64,000 nucleotides of DNA from Roseiarcus sp963732155 (GTDB lineage: Bacteria > Pseudomonadota > Alphaproteobacteria > Rhizobiales > Beijerinckiaceae), in NCBI GenBank assembly GCA_963732155.1, contig CAVSYB010000013.1, positions 558,001 through 622,000 of the forward strand, in the 5' to 3' direction. Shown here in pieces: positions 27,813 to 37,407 of this stretch. Position numbers and translations under genes: made by a program. The notes under the pieces are model-generated. The model was not told where the DNA came from. It searched no databases and saw nothing but the letters and a program-made list of their open reading frames with translations. Position 1 is the stretch's first letter. The number at the start of each line of letters is the position of its first letter.

Positions 27813-28026
27813 TTTGCCTTCTCCACGATCAAGATGATGCGGCGGCGCCCGAACTGCAAGCTTGGCGGGCCCGGGAATCTCGCGCGGCGGGCGAGCGGAG
27901 GCCGCAGGGGCTGGCGAGTCCGCGAGCAAAAGCCGCGACCGCCGGCGGCGAGGACGCAACCGCCGCGGGGCGGGGCGTCGTCGCGCGCCCGCCAGTCTTC
28001 GCCCCGGGGGGACCTGCTCGGCGTCC

Positions 28027-28494
28027 TCAGCGCAGCGTCAGCGACGCAACGCCCGCCGCGAGGGCGAGGCCCGTCTGCGCCTGGACCGACAGGGGTTGCA
28101 AGGTGATCGACTTGCCGAAGCCGCCGATCAGCGCATTGGCGCCGACGCCCGCCCCGACGGTGGCCGAGGCGGAGACGCCGACATAGTCGCCCGCCAGGGC
28201 GCCGCGCCTGGTCCCCATCGTCGGCGCCAGAACGTCCCAGGCCAGGACGCCCCTGTTGGTGTGGCCGATGTCGAGGCCGAACTTCTTGATCGTGCCGTAG
28301 TAGCCCTCGGTGTAGCCATGGAGCGAGTGGTAGGTGCAGCGCATTTCCTTCGTGGAGGCGATAATGAGGCCGAGACCCGCCGAGACGCTGCAACGCAGCG
28401 CGCCGATCTTCACGTTCTGCTGAGCGGCCGCCGGCTGCGCGGACGCGACGGCGCCGATGAAGGCGGCGACGCATGAAATGGCGCGAAAGTTCAT
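28027..28494 (-). CDS. DUF992-family secreted protein
   Basis: A 155-aa exported protein: signal peptide (AISCVAAFIGAVASAQPAAA), then VKIGALRCSVSAGLGLIIASTKEMRCTYHS, YYGTIKKFGLDIGHTNRGVLAWDVLAPTMG, GDYVGVSASATVGAGVGANALIGGFGKSITLQPLSVQ. The paired C/YHS opening and the G-x-Ala-rich beta-strand end define DUF992, a short periplasmic family common in Rhizobiales. The ATG at 28494 is chosen for the signal peptide. Function is unknown. Confidence 0.9.
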   Translation of the reverse strand: MNFRAISCVAAFIGAVASAQPAAAQQNVKIGALRCSVSAGLGLIIASTKEMRCTYHSLHGYTEGYYGTIKKFGLDIGHTNRGVLAWDVLAPTMGTRRGALAGDYVGVSASATVGAGVGANALIGGFGKSITLQPLSVQAQTGLALAAGVASLTLR

Positions 28495-28677
28495 CGATCT
28501 CTCCTCTGGTTTTGTCGAACGGAGCGAAGCAATCCTGCGATGGAGACTAATTTGGGTTCTTTTTTCGCAGGAGCTCCGACGCTGCGCGTCCGCCGCCATT
28601 AGAGGCGGCGCGTCGCGCCCCGTCAAGTCGCGGGGCAGGGGGAGCGAAAACGCAGCGCGGCGCCGCCGCGCCGGCTC

Positions 28678-29688
28678 TCAGGCCTCGGCGACCTGCAGCA
28701 CCAGCTTGCCGAGACTCCCGCGGGTGAGCAGCTTGATCAGCGTCTCCGGAAATTTCGAAAAGCCGGCGACGATATTTTCGCGCGACTTGAGTTTGCCGGA
28801 GGCCAGCCAGCCCGCGATGGCGTTCGCCGCCTCGGGAAAGCGGTCGGCATAGCCGGAGACGACCATGCCCGCCATGCTGGCGCGGTTGACCACCAACGGC
28901 GCGTAGCTGGGCGGGGTCTTGCCCGGCGTCGCGCCGTTGTACTGCGACACGCCGCCGCACAGCGCGATGCGGGCGCGACGCGCCAGATTGGCCATCGCCG
29001 CTTCGAGAATGTCGCCGCCGACGTTGTCGAAATAGACGTCGATTCCGTTGGGACAATGTTGACGCAGCGCCTTGCGGACATCCTGGCTCTTGTTGTCGAT
29101 CGCGGCGTCGAAACCGAGCTTGGCGACGAGATGGCGACATTTCTTGGGGCCGCCGGCGATGCCGATGACCCGGCAGCCGTAGATCGTGGCGATCTGCCCC
29201 GCGATCATGCCGATCGGGCTGGCGGCGCCCGAAACGACCACGGTCTCACCGGATTTGGGCTTGCCGATATCGAGGAGGCCGAAATAGGCCGTCATGCCCG
29301 GCGCGCCCAGCGTGCCGAGGAAGACCGGCAGCGGCGCCAGAGCGGGATCGACCCGGGTGACCCTGTCCCCCCTGGAGAGCGCGTATTCCTGAACCCCGAA
29401 CGCGCCGTGGACGTGATCGCCGACCAAAAAGCCGGGGCGATTGGAGGCGACGATCTGGCCTATGGCGCCGGCCTTCATCACTTTGCCGATGCCGACGGGC
29501 GCCACGTGGGAGCGACCCTCGTTCATCCAGCCGCGCATCGCCGGGTCGAGCGAGACGTAAAGAATCTTGACCAGGAATTCGCCGTCGCCCGGCTCGGGCG
29601 CCGGCTCTTCGGTCAGATTCCAGTCGCTGGGTTTGGGCACGCCGGTCGGGCGGGCGGCGAGCCGGAACTGATGATTTACAATGGTCAT
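28678..29688 (-). CDS. NADP-dependent medium-chain oxidoreductase (CurA/leukotriene B4 dehydrogenase-like)
   Basis: Zinc-free MDR reductase of enals or enones, 336 aa. The N-terminal substrate domain has VSLDPAMRGWM. The Rossmann domain has the motif VVVSGAASPIGMIAGQIA, IGIAGGPKKCRHLVAKLGFDAAIDNK, and VYFDNVGGDILEAAMANL, then GGVSQYN, all typical of the family. The ATG at 29688 is preferred to an upstream frame that adds 27 Arg-rich residues. A possible promoter lies at 29808-29836. Confidence 0.93.
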   Translation of the reverse strand: MTIVNHQFRLAARPTGVPKPSDWNLTEEPAPEPGDGEFLVKILYVSLDPAMRGWMNEGRSHVAPVGIGKVMKAGAIGQIVASNRPGFLVGDHVHGAFGVQEYALSRGDRVTRVDPALAPLPVFLGTLGAPGMTAYFGLLDIGKPKSGETVVVSGAASPIGMIAGQIATIYGCRVIGIAGGPKKCRHLVAKLGFDAAIDNKSQDVRKALRQHCPNGIDVYFDNVGGDILEAAMANLARRARIALCGGVSQYNGATPGKTPPSYAPLVVNRASMAGMVVSGYADRFPEAANAIAGWLASGKLKSRENIVAGFSKFPETLIKLLTRGSLGKLVLQVAEA

Positions 29689-30051
29689 AGTCGTCCCTTC
29701 CAGGCAAAGCCATGGCTCCCTCCGCCGCCGGGCGAGCCTGGGCGCGCCAGCGCGTCGCTGCAGAATCAAGCCGCCCGAATTGCCGGCCCCCCGGGATCGG
29801 GCGATTGTTAGTCGCCAATCAGACTCGGTGTGTCAATACGCTGCGTCAGATCGGTGCTTTACCCTGGGGCGGGAGGCGGCGGTCGACGACGTTCGGGTTG
29901 GCGCGCCTCGATTCTATTCTCTGCGCTCGCCGAGCTCGCCGCTCGCCAGGGCGAACTGTGCCGGCCGCGTCGTCGATGTCCGCCACGACCGCGCCCGCCG
30001 CTCCGTCTCGGCCCTCCGGGCGCTGTCGCTCGTTCTCCGGCGAGGCTGGTC
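29689..30051. other. Divergent intergenic region
   Basis: 363 bp between a minus-strand oxidoreductase gene and a plus-strand secreted-protein gene. It carries a candidate promoter for the oxidoreductase (29808-29836). Open frames across it lack coding character. Confidence 0.55.
29808..29836 (-). promoter_or_regulatory. Candidate promoter for the MDR oxidoreductase
   Basis: On the minus strand a perfect TTGACA (29836-29831) is followed after 17 nt by GACTAA (29813-29808). The -35 is strong and the -10 poor. The start site would be about 115 nt before the ATG. Confidence 0.35.
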
Positions 30052-30498
30052 ATGTATAGTGCGGTCATGGGAGCGCTTTGGAATTGGCAGGGAATCAGCG
30101 TGGCGTCACTGCTTCTGGCGGCGGCCCTGGCGACGTCGTTGCCGAGCGTCGACATCAAAGGCATATGCCGCAGCGCGCAGGCGGCGGCGCTTCCGGAGGA
30201 ACGCGCGCGCGCGTTCGACAGTTGCGTGAACGAAGAGCAGGCCGCGTTTGATCGCCTCAAGCAGAGTTGGGCGAGCTATTCGCGCGTCGCGCACGAAAAT
30301 TGCGCGGAATTCGGCGGAATGTCTTTCAGCTATGTCGAACTGCTGACCTGTTTGAAGATGCAATCGGGCGGCGATCTCAGCGCCAGTCACCTTCCCAAGC
30401 CGTCGGGCGGCGACGCCGCCGCTGGCCAGCCCCAGCCCGCCTCGGGCCCCGCGCCGAAGATGCCCAGACGGCTCATGACGCCAGGCGCCAATCCCTGA
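30052..30498 (+). CDS. Hypothetical exported protein, 148 aa
   Basis: Not recognised. The N-terminal hydrophobic helix (WQGISVASLLLAAALATSLPS) may be a signal peptide or anchor. The mature part is helical with three Cys (IKGICRSAQAAALPEERARAFDSCVNEEQAAFDRLKQSW, ENCAEFGGMSFSYVELLTCLKM) and ends in a Pro-rich tail. The cysteine-rich helical section, with its CVNEEQ segment, looks like a small periplasmic domain. The ATG at 30052 has GAGG upstream; 30067 is an alternative. Confidence 0.6.
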   Translation: MYSAVMGALWNWQGISVASLLLAAALATSLPSVDIKGICRSAQAAALPEERARAFDSCVNEEQAAFDRLKQSWASYSRVAHENCAEFGGMSFSYVELLTCLKMQSGGDLSASHLPKPSGGDAAAGQPQPASGPAPKMPRRLMTPGANP

Positions 30499-30620
30499 AC
30501 CTCCGGCGGTCGTCAAACGGTCGCGATCGCCTGCCGAAACCCCCGTCAACCGGGCGCACGCCTTGCGCCGGCCGCGCGGGGCGGGGCGGGAGGGTTGGTG
30601 GGCGGGTCGGGGCGCTTCGT

Positions 30621-30833
30621 TCAGGCGTCGCGGTTTTCGGCGGGCGCCGAGGACTGCAGCGCCGACGGCTCGCCGTAGATCTCCTGAAAGTCGTCGCGCC
30701 GCGCGTCGCGCAGGATCGCGCGGCACAGCACCACGAAACCCTCGGCGGTGATGCCGGTGCTGGCGGTCATCATCCGGGCGAGGCGGATCGTCTGTTCCTT
30801 CGCCGCCTGGGATTTGCGAGGCGCCCGAACCAT
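30621..30833 (-). CDS. Small hypothetical protein, 70 aa
   Basis: Not recognised. A basic N-terminus (MVRAPRKSQAAKEQTIRLARMMTASTG) leads into a helical segment ITAEGFVVLCRAILRDARRDDFQEIYGEP. AAGGGG lies 8 nt before the ATG and codon use is typical of the region. It is short enough that it could be spurious. Confidence 0.5.
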   Translation of the reverse strand: MVRAPRKSQAAKEQTIRLARMMTASTGITAEGFVVLCRAILRDARRDDFQEIYGEPSALQSSAPAENRDA

Positions 30834-31163
30834 CTTGTCATCCCCTTAAATCGTTCGCGCCACCGCGCTGCTCCGATCCCGCGATCGGCGCGCGCCATCG
30901 TCGATAAGCCGAAGCGATCGCCGCAAGCTTACGGTCTGGCGGCGGGATCGCCGCTTGCGGCAGACCTTGCGGCAAACCCTGGCGATGACGGCGCCCCGGC
31001 CGGCCAAGCAAGCCCCACGCCGCCTTGCCAAACCCCTAAATCGCGCCGCCGCCGCCCCGCCGCATCGCCCCTGCCGCGAGGTTAGGTTGACCCGGCGCTA
31101 AGCCCATCGAGCAAATTCGAGCCATCGGTCGCCGGGCGCCGCGGCGCCGCGGCGGGCTGCGCG
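30834..31163. other. Non-coding stretch, nothing recognised
   Basis: 330 bp upstream of a minus-strand small gene and downstream of another. No believable gene, hairpin terminator or repeat was seen. The open frames are Arg/Pro-rich chance translations. Confidence 0.5.
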
Positions 31164-31949
31164 TCAGGCTCCTCCGCCCAGCGCGGCCAGGTCGATTTCG
31201 CCGAACCGCGCCAGAATCGTGGCGTCCTCGAATTCGCCGGTCACGGGATCGCCGCGGCGGGAGAAAGCGACCGCGCCGGCATGTTCGGCGGCGAGCGCGC
31301 GCGCCCGGCGCTCGGCCGCCGCGGCGTTGATCGCCTCCTGCGCCGCGCCGGGCCGAATGTCGCCTTCGGCGTCTCGATCGAACGGGATGACGACATAATA
31401 GGTGTCGTTGACGGGCTGGTCCGGCCGGGAATCGTTCTGGCGAATCTTGGTCTCGAGGAACGCCGCAGCGGCGTTGACGAGCGCGAGGACGTCGCCGCGC
31501 CGGTCGCCGGCGGTCGCGCCGCCGGCCCCCCCGGAGGCGGTGAAAGGCCGCGCCGCATCGACGCGCTGAGGCGGCCGCCGGCCGCCCGGCGGCTTCCGGT
31601 TGGCGGCGTGGGCGATGCGGTCGATGGCGGCGAAGGCCGGAGACTGACGGCGATATTCCGCCCGCAGAACCGCCTTGCGCCGGGTTCCGGCGAGATAGTC
31701 GAGCGCGTGAAAGGTCACGACGCAAGCGATGAAGGCGTGACGCCTCGACGAAGGGGTCGCCGCCAAATCCTCGATGGTCGGCGCGACGATCTCTCGCATG
31801 TATTCGTGCGGCGTCACCTGTTCGCCTTCTCCGGCGGCGCCGTTGGCCGCGGACCGGGGCGGAGCGCCGAGCGCCCGCCAGCCCGGTCGAGGCCCTCCGA
31901 TCAGGTCCGTCAGGCGCTCCGATCTTCGCGGCGGCCAATCGTTTGGCAT
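31164..31949 (-). CDS. Hypothetical protein, 217-261 aa
   Basis: Not recognised. The central part is convincing: TPHEYMREIVAPTIEDLAATPSSRRHAFIACVVTFHALDYLAG, then LVNAAAAFLETKIRQ, VNDTYYVVIPFDRDAEGD and ATILARFGEIDLAALGGG. It is soluble and mixed alpha/beta. The first 44 residues are weak, and a GTG at 31817 with GGAGAAGG upstream would give a 217-aa protein and may be the true start. It lies 37 bp upstream of the PPTase gene on the same strand. Confidence 0.7.
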   Translation of the reverse strand: MPNDWPPRRSERLTDLIGGPRPGWRALGAPPRSAANGAAGEGEQVTPHEYMREIVAPTIEDLAATPSSRRHAFIACVVTFHALDYLAGTRRKAVLRAEYRRQSPAFAAIDRIAHAANRKPPGGRRPPQRVDAARPFTASGGAGGATAGDRRGDVLALVNAAAAFLETKIRQNDSRPDQPVNDTYYVVIPFDRDAEGDIRPGAAQEAINAAAAERRARALAAEHAGAVAFSRRGDPVTGEFEDATILARFGEIDLAALGGGA

Positions 31950-31986
31950 GGCCGGCCGCCTCGCGCAAGGCGGTCGCCCTTCCCCC

Positions 31987-32784
31987 TCAGAGATCGCGCG
32001 GCGTCAGGGCGCGCGGCGTCAGACGCGCCAAATCGCCGGCCGCGCGGCCGACCGCCACCGCCAGAACGTGCCCGTCGGTGGTCGGCGGACTTGCAAATTG
32101 CCAGTCCAGCGCCTCCCGCTCACCGCCCGCGGCGAACTCGATGCGGATCGGCTCAAGGGTGAAGGCGAAGGAATCCAGCGGCGCGGCGAGCCCCGCGCCG
32201 ATCGCCTTGACATAGGCCTCCTTCAGCGTCCACAGGCGGAAGAAGCACAGCGGCCGGCCGGCCGGCGGCGTCCGCCGCAGCATCGCCACCTCGGCGGGAG
32301 CGAAATAGTTTTGCGCGATCGCGAGATCGGCTTTGGCGGCGTCGACCGCCTCGACGTCGACGCCGACGGCGCCGCGCCAGGCCAGCGCCGCCGCCGCCAG
32401 GCCGCGCGTATGCGACAGGTTGAACGCGACGTCGGGCGCGCCGAGGCCGGGATCGACGCGCGGCTTGCCGCCGGGCTCGCTGGTGAAGCGCCAGGCCGTC
32501 GAAGGGACGTCGAGACGGCGCGTCAACAGCGCGCGCAACAGCGCGTGCGCCGCGATGAAATCCCGACGGTCGTCCTCGAAATGAAAGCGGTCGGCGCGCG
32601 CGCGCTCGTCGTCATCGAGCGTTGCGAACCAGCGGCGGATGTCGGGTGGACGGGCGGCGTCGGTCGCCAGCCACCAGACGGCGACCTCGTCCCCGGCGAG
32701 CGGCCCATCGCCCGGATGCGGCGCGCGGAGCCGGCTCGAAGGAGCCGCAAGCGCCGGATCGGATCGCCGAGTTGCGCGCGCCAT
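31987..32784 (-). CDS. 4'-phosphopantetheinyl transferase, Sfp type
   Basis: Transfers the phosphopantetheine arm of CoA to the serine of carrier domains. At 265 aa it has the Sfp layout: FNLSHTRGLAAAAL, the metal-binding GVDVEAVD and FRLWTLKEAYVKAIGAGL (WxxKEA). The Sfp group serves secondary-metabolism NRPS and PKS carriers rather than AcpS housekeeping. It is the obvious candidate for activating the PCP and ACP of the assembly line at 56.5-64 kb, but that pairing is inferred. The ATG at 32784 has TAAGGAC immediately upstream. Confidence 0.95.
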   Translation of the reverse strand: MARATRRSDPALAAPSSRLRAPHPGDGPLAGDEVAVWWLATDAARPPDIRRWFATLDDDERARADRFHFEDDRRDFIAAHALLRALLTRRLDVPSTAWRFTSEPGGKPRVDPGLGAPDVAFNLSHTRGLAAAALAWRGAVGVDVEAVDAAKADLAIAQNYFAPAEVAMLRRTPPAGRPLCFFRLWTLKEAYVKAIGAGLAAPLDSFAFTLEPIRIEFAAGGEREALDWQFASPPTTDGHVLAVAVGRAAGDLARLTPRALTPRDL

Positions 32785-32968
32785 GTCCTTATAGCCACCA
32801 TCCCAGAGCGGAGGTCGGGCGATCCCTCGCCGCCAACGCCGGCCCGCGCGGCCAATTCGCCGGCCGGGGCCGATTTTGCGCCGGCGACCCCGAGCCCACA
32901 TCGTTCTACCATCGCCGGTCGAAGCGTGATACCGTAAGAGCCATGATCATGGTCATCGGCGCGCCAAT

Positions 32969-34186
32969 ATGAGGGCTAGATATCCACTCCTTTTGGCCGG
33001 AGTCGTGCTTGTTTCCGGCGGCGTCTATGCGTGGATCGCGGGCGGCCCGGTCCAGGCCTGGCAGACGGCGTCGATCCGGCTGGCGGCGCTGACCAAACCC
33101 GCCGCTCCGGGCGCGCCGAGCGCCGTTCCCGAGGGCGACGAGGTGGTGCGCGTCGTGACGGCGCCGGTTGTCCAGTCGACCGTCCCGATCCTGCTTTCCG
33201 GCATCGGCACCGTGCAGGCCTACAATACGGTCGACGCCAAGGCGCAGGTCGACGGCGTGATCCTGCAGCTGAATTTCAGCGAAGGGGACGACGTCAAGAT
33301 CGGCGATCCGCTGGTCACCATCGATCCGGCGCCGTATCAGGCGCGGGTGCTGCAGTGGCAGGCGGCCAAGGAGCGGGCGACCGCCCAGCTCGAAAACGCG
33401 AAGACCAATCTGTGGCGGGATCAACAATTGCTCGCCAAGGATTTCGCCACGCAAAAGCAGACCGACGCGGAGACCGCGCTGGTCGGCCAGTACACCGCCG
33501 ACATCGCGGAGGCGGACGCGCAGATCAAGTTCGCCCAGAACCAGCTCGACAATACGGTCATCCGATCGCCGATCAACGGGCGCACCGGCATCCGGCACGT
33601 CGACGCCGGCAATCTCATCCGCGCCGCCGACAACACCAACATCGTCACCGTCGTTCAGACCAAGCCGATCTCGGTCATCATCACCGTGCCGGCCAAAGCC
33701 CTGGCGCAGGCCGGCATATCGTCGGGCATGACCGATCTGTCGGTGATGGCCTACGAGCAGGACGGCGTCGCGCTGCTCGATCGCGGCAAGGTCCAGACGG
33801 TCAACAACGTCGTCGACGCGTCGACCGGCACGATCAAGCTGAAGGCCAATTTTCCCAACGAGCGCTCCCGGCTGTGGCCCGGCGATTTCGTCGATTGCAA
33901 GATCGTGGTCGAAAACCGCCACGACGGGCTGACGGTCCCGGCGATCGCGATCAAGCATGGACCCAAGGGAGATTTTGTCTGGGTCGTCCGTCCGCAGGAC
34001 TCGACCGTCGAGGCCAGACACGTCCGCGTGAAGCAGACCGTCGGCGACACCGCGCTGATCGACCGCGGACTGCAGGCCGATGAAACGGTGGTCACCGAAG
34101 GTCAGTATTACCTGCGAACGGGAAGCCGGGTCGCCGCGGTCTCCGAATTGCCAGTCGAGCGAAACGAGACTTCCGCCACAGAATGA
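32969..34186 (+). CDS. RND efflux periplasmic adaptor (membrane fusion protein)
   Basis: A 405-aa adaptor linking an inner-membrane RND pump to an outer-membrane channel. The N-terminal anchor (YPLLLAGVVLVSGGVYAWIAG) is followed by the lipoyl half (GTVQAYNTVDAKAQVDGVILQLNFSEGDDVKIGDPLVTIDP), an alpha-hairpin, and the beta-barrel part (SPINGRTGIRHVDAGNLI). It resembles MdtA/AcrA. Its stop overlaps the start of the first permease gene by ATGA, so the three genes are co-translated. No outer-membrane factor gene is in the window. Confidence 0.96.
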   Translation: MRARYPLLLAGVVLVSGGVYAWIAGGPVQAWQTASIRLAALTKPAAPGAPSAVPEGDEVVRVVTAPVVQSTVPILLSGIGTVQAYNTVDAKAQVDGVILQLNFSEGDDVKIGDPLVTIDPAPYQARVLQWQAAKERATAQLENAKTNLWRDQQLLAKDFATQKQTDAETALVGQYTADIAEADAQIKFAQNQLDNTVIRSPINGRTGIRHVDAGNLIRAADNTNIVTVVQTKPISVIITVPAKALAQAGISSGMTDLSVMAYEQDGVALLDRGKVQTVNNVVDASTGTIKLKANFPNERSRLWPGDFVDCKIVVENRHDGLTVPAIAIKHGPKGDFVWVVRPQDSTVEARHVRVKQTVGDTALIDRGLQADETVVTEGQYYLRTGSRVAAVSELPVERNETSATE

Positions 34187-37100
34187 ACATTTGCGCGCCA
34201 TTCATCGTCCGGCCGATCGCGACTATCCTGCTGGCCGTCGCGGTGGTGCTGGTGGGGCTGCTCGGCTACAGCATGCTGTCGGTGGCGGCGCTGCCGACCG
34301 TGGAATTCCCGACGATTCAGGTGGTGACCACCTATCCCGGGGCGTCGCCGGACGTCGTGCAATCCTCGGTTTCGGCGCCGCTCGAGTATCATTTGGGCCG
34401 CATTCCCGGCCTGACCGTGATGACCTCGTCGAGCTCGTACGGCGTCAGCCAGATCACCCTGCAATTCAGCCTGTCCCGCAACATCGCTTCGGCCTCGCAG
34501 GACGTGGAGGCGGCGATCGCGGCCTCGGCGGGCTGGCTGCCGGTGACGCTGCTGCCGGCTCCCCCGACCTACCACCAGGTCAATCCCGCCGACATGCCGG
34601 TGCTGGTGCTGGCGCTGACCTCCGACACCATGCCGCTCTATGCGATCACCGAGTTCGCCTCGACCGCGTTCGTCCCCAAGCTGTCGCAGGTCGACGGCGT
34701 CGGCCAGGTCACCATCGCCGGCGGCCAGGCGCGCGCCGTTCGCCTGCAGGTCAATCCGAGAAAGCTCGCCGCTCTCGGGCTGTCGCTCGAGGACGTTCGC
34801 AGGGCGGTGGAGGCCAATACGGTCGATCAGCCGAAGGGCGAGATCGACGGGCCGCGGCAATCGTTTCAAATCGGCGACAACGACCAGCTGTTCGTCGCCA
34901 ACGCCTATCGCGACGTGATCATCGCCTATCGCAACGGCTCGCCGGTGATGTTCAAGGACGTCGGCGACGCCGTCGAAGGGCTGGAGAACGAGAAACTGGC
35001 GGGATGGTACAACGGCCAGCCCGCGGTCATCCTGAGAATCCAGCGGCAGCCCGGCGCCAATATCATCAAGGTGGCGGACGCCATCAACGCGCTGCTGCCG
35101 GAGGTCGAGAGTTCCTCGCCGCGGGCGCTCAAGATCGACGTCGCCAGCGATCGCACCACCACCATCCGCGCCGCGGTCGTCGAAGTTCAGCATACGCTCG
35201 GGATCACGGTGGGTCTGGTGATCCTGGTGATTTTCCTGTTCCTCAGAAAGTTCTGGGCGACGGTCATCCCCGCCGTCACCTTGCCCGTGTCGCTGATCGC
35301 CACCTTCGCGATCATGGCCGCGATCGGATTCAGTCTGGACAACCTGTCGCTGATGGCGCTGAGCGTCGCTTCCGGATTCATCGTCGACGATGCGATCGTG
35401 ATGATCGAGAACATCGTGCGCTTCATCGAGAAGGGCGAACGGCCGATCGACGCGGCCCTCAAGGGGTCGCGCCAGATCGGCTTCACCATCGTTTCGCTGA
35501 CCGTTTCGCTCGTCGCGGTGTTCATTCCGCTGCTGCTGATGGGCGGGGTCGTCGGGCGCCTGCTCCGCGAATTCGCGATCACCCTGTCGGCCTCGATCGT
35601 CATTTCGGGCATCGTGTCGCTGGTCCTGACGCCGATGATGTGCGCCAAGCTCCTCAAGTCGCAGGAGTTGGTTCGCCCCGGCCGTCTCTATCGGCTCAGC
35701 GAGCGCGTCTTCGACGCGATGCTCTATGTCTATGAGGCCGGGCTGCGCGCGGCGTTGCGCCACCAGACGGCGATCCTCGTCTTCACCGCCGCGACTTTCG
35801 TCGCCAGCGTCTGGCTCTATGTCGTCATTCCCAAGGGATTCGTCCCGGCGCAGGACACCGGCCTCATCTCCGGCGTGACCGACACGGCGCAGGACATTTC
35901 CTTCGACAGCATGTCGAAGCTGCAGCAGAAGGTCGCCGAGGTCATCAAGAAGGACCCCGACGTCGTCAGCGTGATCAGCATGATCGGCGTCGGCGATGAG
36001 AATGCGTCGATCAACAGCGGGCGGTTCTACATCGACATCGGCCCGCCGGACCGGCGCCGCGCCTCTGCGGCGCAGATCATGAAGCGGCTCAGCGACGCCG
36101 CGGCTGAGGTCGGCGAGATCACGCTTCATCTGCAGCCGGTCCAGGACATTCAGCTGGAGACCCGGCCGACCCGCACGCAGTACCAATACGTTTTGCAGGA
36201 CCTCGACGAGGCGGAGCTGCGCTTTTGGGCCAACAAGTTCGTCGAGGCGCTGCGGAAGGGCCATGATCTCGCCGATGTCGCGAGCGACCAGCAGGATCTC
36301 GGCCAGCAGATGATGATCACCATCAACCGGGACGCCGCCGCGCGGCTGGGCCTCAACGTCGCCGCGATCGACGCGATCCTGTATGACGCGTTCGGCCAGC
36401 GCCAGGTCGCGACGATCTATTCGTCGATCGATCTCTACCACGTGATTCTGGAAGTCAGCCCCGAATACCGCAACACCGCCGAAGCGCTTGACAGCATTTA
36501 CTTGACGACCGCCGGCGCCGTGTTGCCGAACGCCGGCCAGAGCGTCACCGGCGTGAGCGCCGATTTCGGCCACGAGAGCCGGCTGGTGCCGCTCGCCGAA
36601 TTCGTCGGCGCCGAGAAGCGTCTGGCGCCGCTCGTCGTGTCCCATCAGAACCAGTTTCCGGCGATCACGCTGTCCTTCAACATGCCGCCCGGGAGTTCTC
36701 TCGGACAGGCGCTGGATGCGCTGCGATCGACCCAGCGCGCGATCGGGCTTCCCCGCTCGATCGAGACGCAGCCGGTCGGCAGCGCCGCAGAATTCGCCGC
36801 TTCGCTCGCCAGCGAACCCGCGCTGATCGCGGCGGCCATCATCGCGGTCTACGTCGTGCTCGGCATTCTCTACGAGAGCTATATTCACCCGATTACAATT
36901 CTTTCGACGCTGCCCTCGGCGGGCGTCGGCGCGCTGCTCGCGCTGATGCTGTTCCATCAGGACCTCGACCTGATCTCGCTGATCGGCATCATTCTGCTGG
37001 TCGGCATCGTCAAGAAGAACGGCATCATGATGGTCGACTTTGCGCTTTCGGCGGAGCGGCATGAAGGATTGGAGCCCGAAGAATCGATCTACCAGGCGTG

Positions 37101-37407
37101 CCTGCTGCGCTTTCGGCCGATCATGATGACGACGATGGCGGCGCTGCTCGGCGCGCTGCCGCTGGCGGTTGGCGCCGGCACTGGCTTCGAACTGCGGCGC
37201 CCGCTCGGCATCGCGGTCGTCGGCGGCCTGCTCGTTTCGCAGTTCCTCACGCTCTACACGACGCCGGTCATCTATTTGATGTTCGCGCGCCTGGAACGGC
37301 GCTTCAAGAGGCGTCCGCGCTCCGACCTCGCCGTGGCGTTCATCGACGCCGGCGAGCCGCCGCCCGTCCGTCGGAGCGCCCCGACACCGCAGGACGCCGA
37401 GGCTTGA
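34183..37407 (+). CDS. RND multidrug efflux permease 1 (MdtB/MdtC-like)
   Basis: Proton-driven exporter of the HAE1 family, 1074 aa, with 12 TM helices and two large periplasmic loops. TM1 is FIVRPIATILLAVAVVLVGLLGY. The TM4 proton relay is intact as GFIVDDAIVMIEN and the TM10 lysine is in VGIVKKNGIMMVDFA. The sequence resembles MdtB/MdtC more than AcrB. It would form part of a heterotrimer with the next gene. The antisense 1104-codon frame over it is a shadow. Confidence 0.97.
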   Translation: MNICAPFIVRPIATILLAVAVVLVGLLGYSMLSVAALPTVEFPTIQVVTTYPGASPDVVQSSVSAPLEYHLGRIPGLTVMTSSSSYGVSQITLQFSLSRNIASASQDVEAAIAASAGWLPVTLLPAPPTYHQVNPADMPVLVLALTSDTMPLYAITEFASTAFVPKLSQVDGVGQVTIAGGQARAVRLQVNPRKLAALGLSLEDVRRAVEANTVDQPKGEIDGPRQSFQIGDNDQLFVANAYRDVIIAYRNGSPVMFKDVGDAVEGLENEKLAGWYNGQPAVILRIQRQPGANIIKVADAINALLPEVESSSPRALKIDVASDRTTTIRAAVVEVQHTLGITVGLVILVIFLFLRKFWATVIPAVTLPVSLIATFAIMAAIGFSLDNLSLMALSVASGFIVDDAIVMIENIVRFIEKGERPIDAALKGSRQIGFTIVSLTVSLVAVFIPLLLMGGVVGRLLREFAITLSASIVISGIVSLVLTPMMCAKLLKSQELVRPGRLYRLSERVFDAMLYVYEAGLRAALRHQTAILVFTAATFVASVWLYVVIPKGFVPAQDTGLISGVTDTAQDISFDSMSKLQQKVAEVIKKDPDVVSVISMIGVGDENASINSGRFYIDIGPPDRRRASAAQIMKRLSDAAAEVGEITLHLQPVQDIQLETRPTRTQYQYVLQDLDEAELRFWANKFVEALRKGHDLADVASDQQDLGQQMMITINRDAAARLGLNVAAIDAILYDAFGQRQVATIYSSIDLYHVILEVSPEYRNTAEALDSIYLTTAGAVLPNAGQSVTGVSADFGHESRLVPLAEFVGAEKRLAPLVVSHQNQFPAITLSFNMPPGSSLGQALDALRSTQRAIGLPRSIETQPVGSAAEFAASLASEPALIAAAIIAVYVVLGILYESYIHPITILSTLPSAGVGALLALMLFHQDLDLISLIGIILLVGIVKKNGIMMVDFALSAERHEGLEPEESIYQACLLRFRPIMMTTMAALLGALPLAVGAGTGFELRRPLGIAVVGGLLVSQFLTLYTTPVIYLMFARLERRFKRRPRSDLAVAFIDAGEPPPVRRSAPTPQDAEA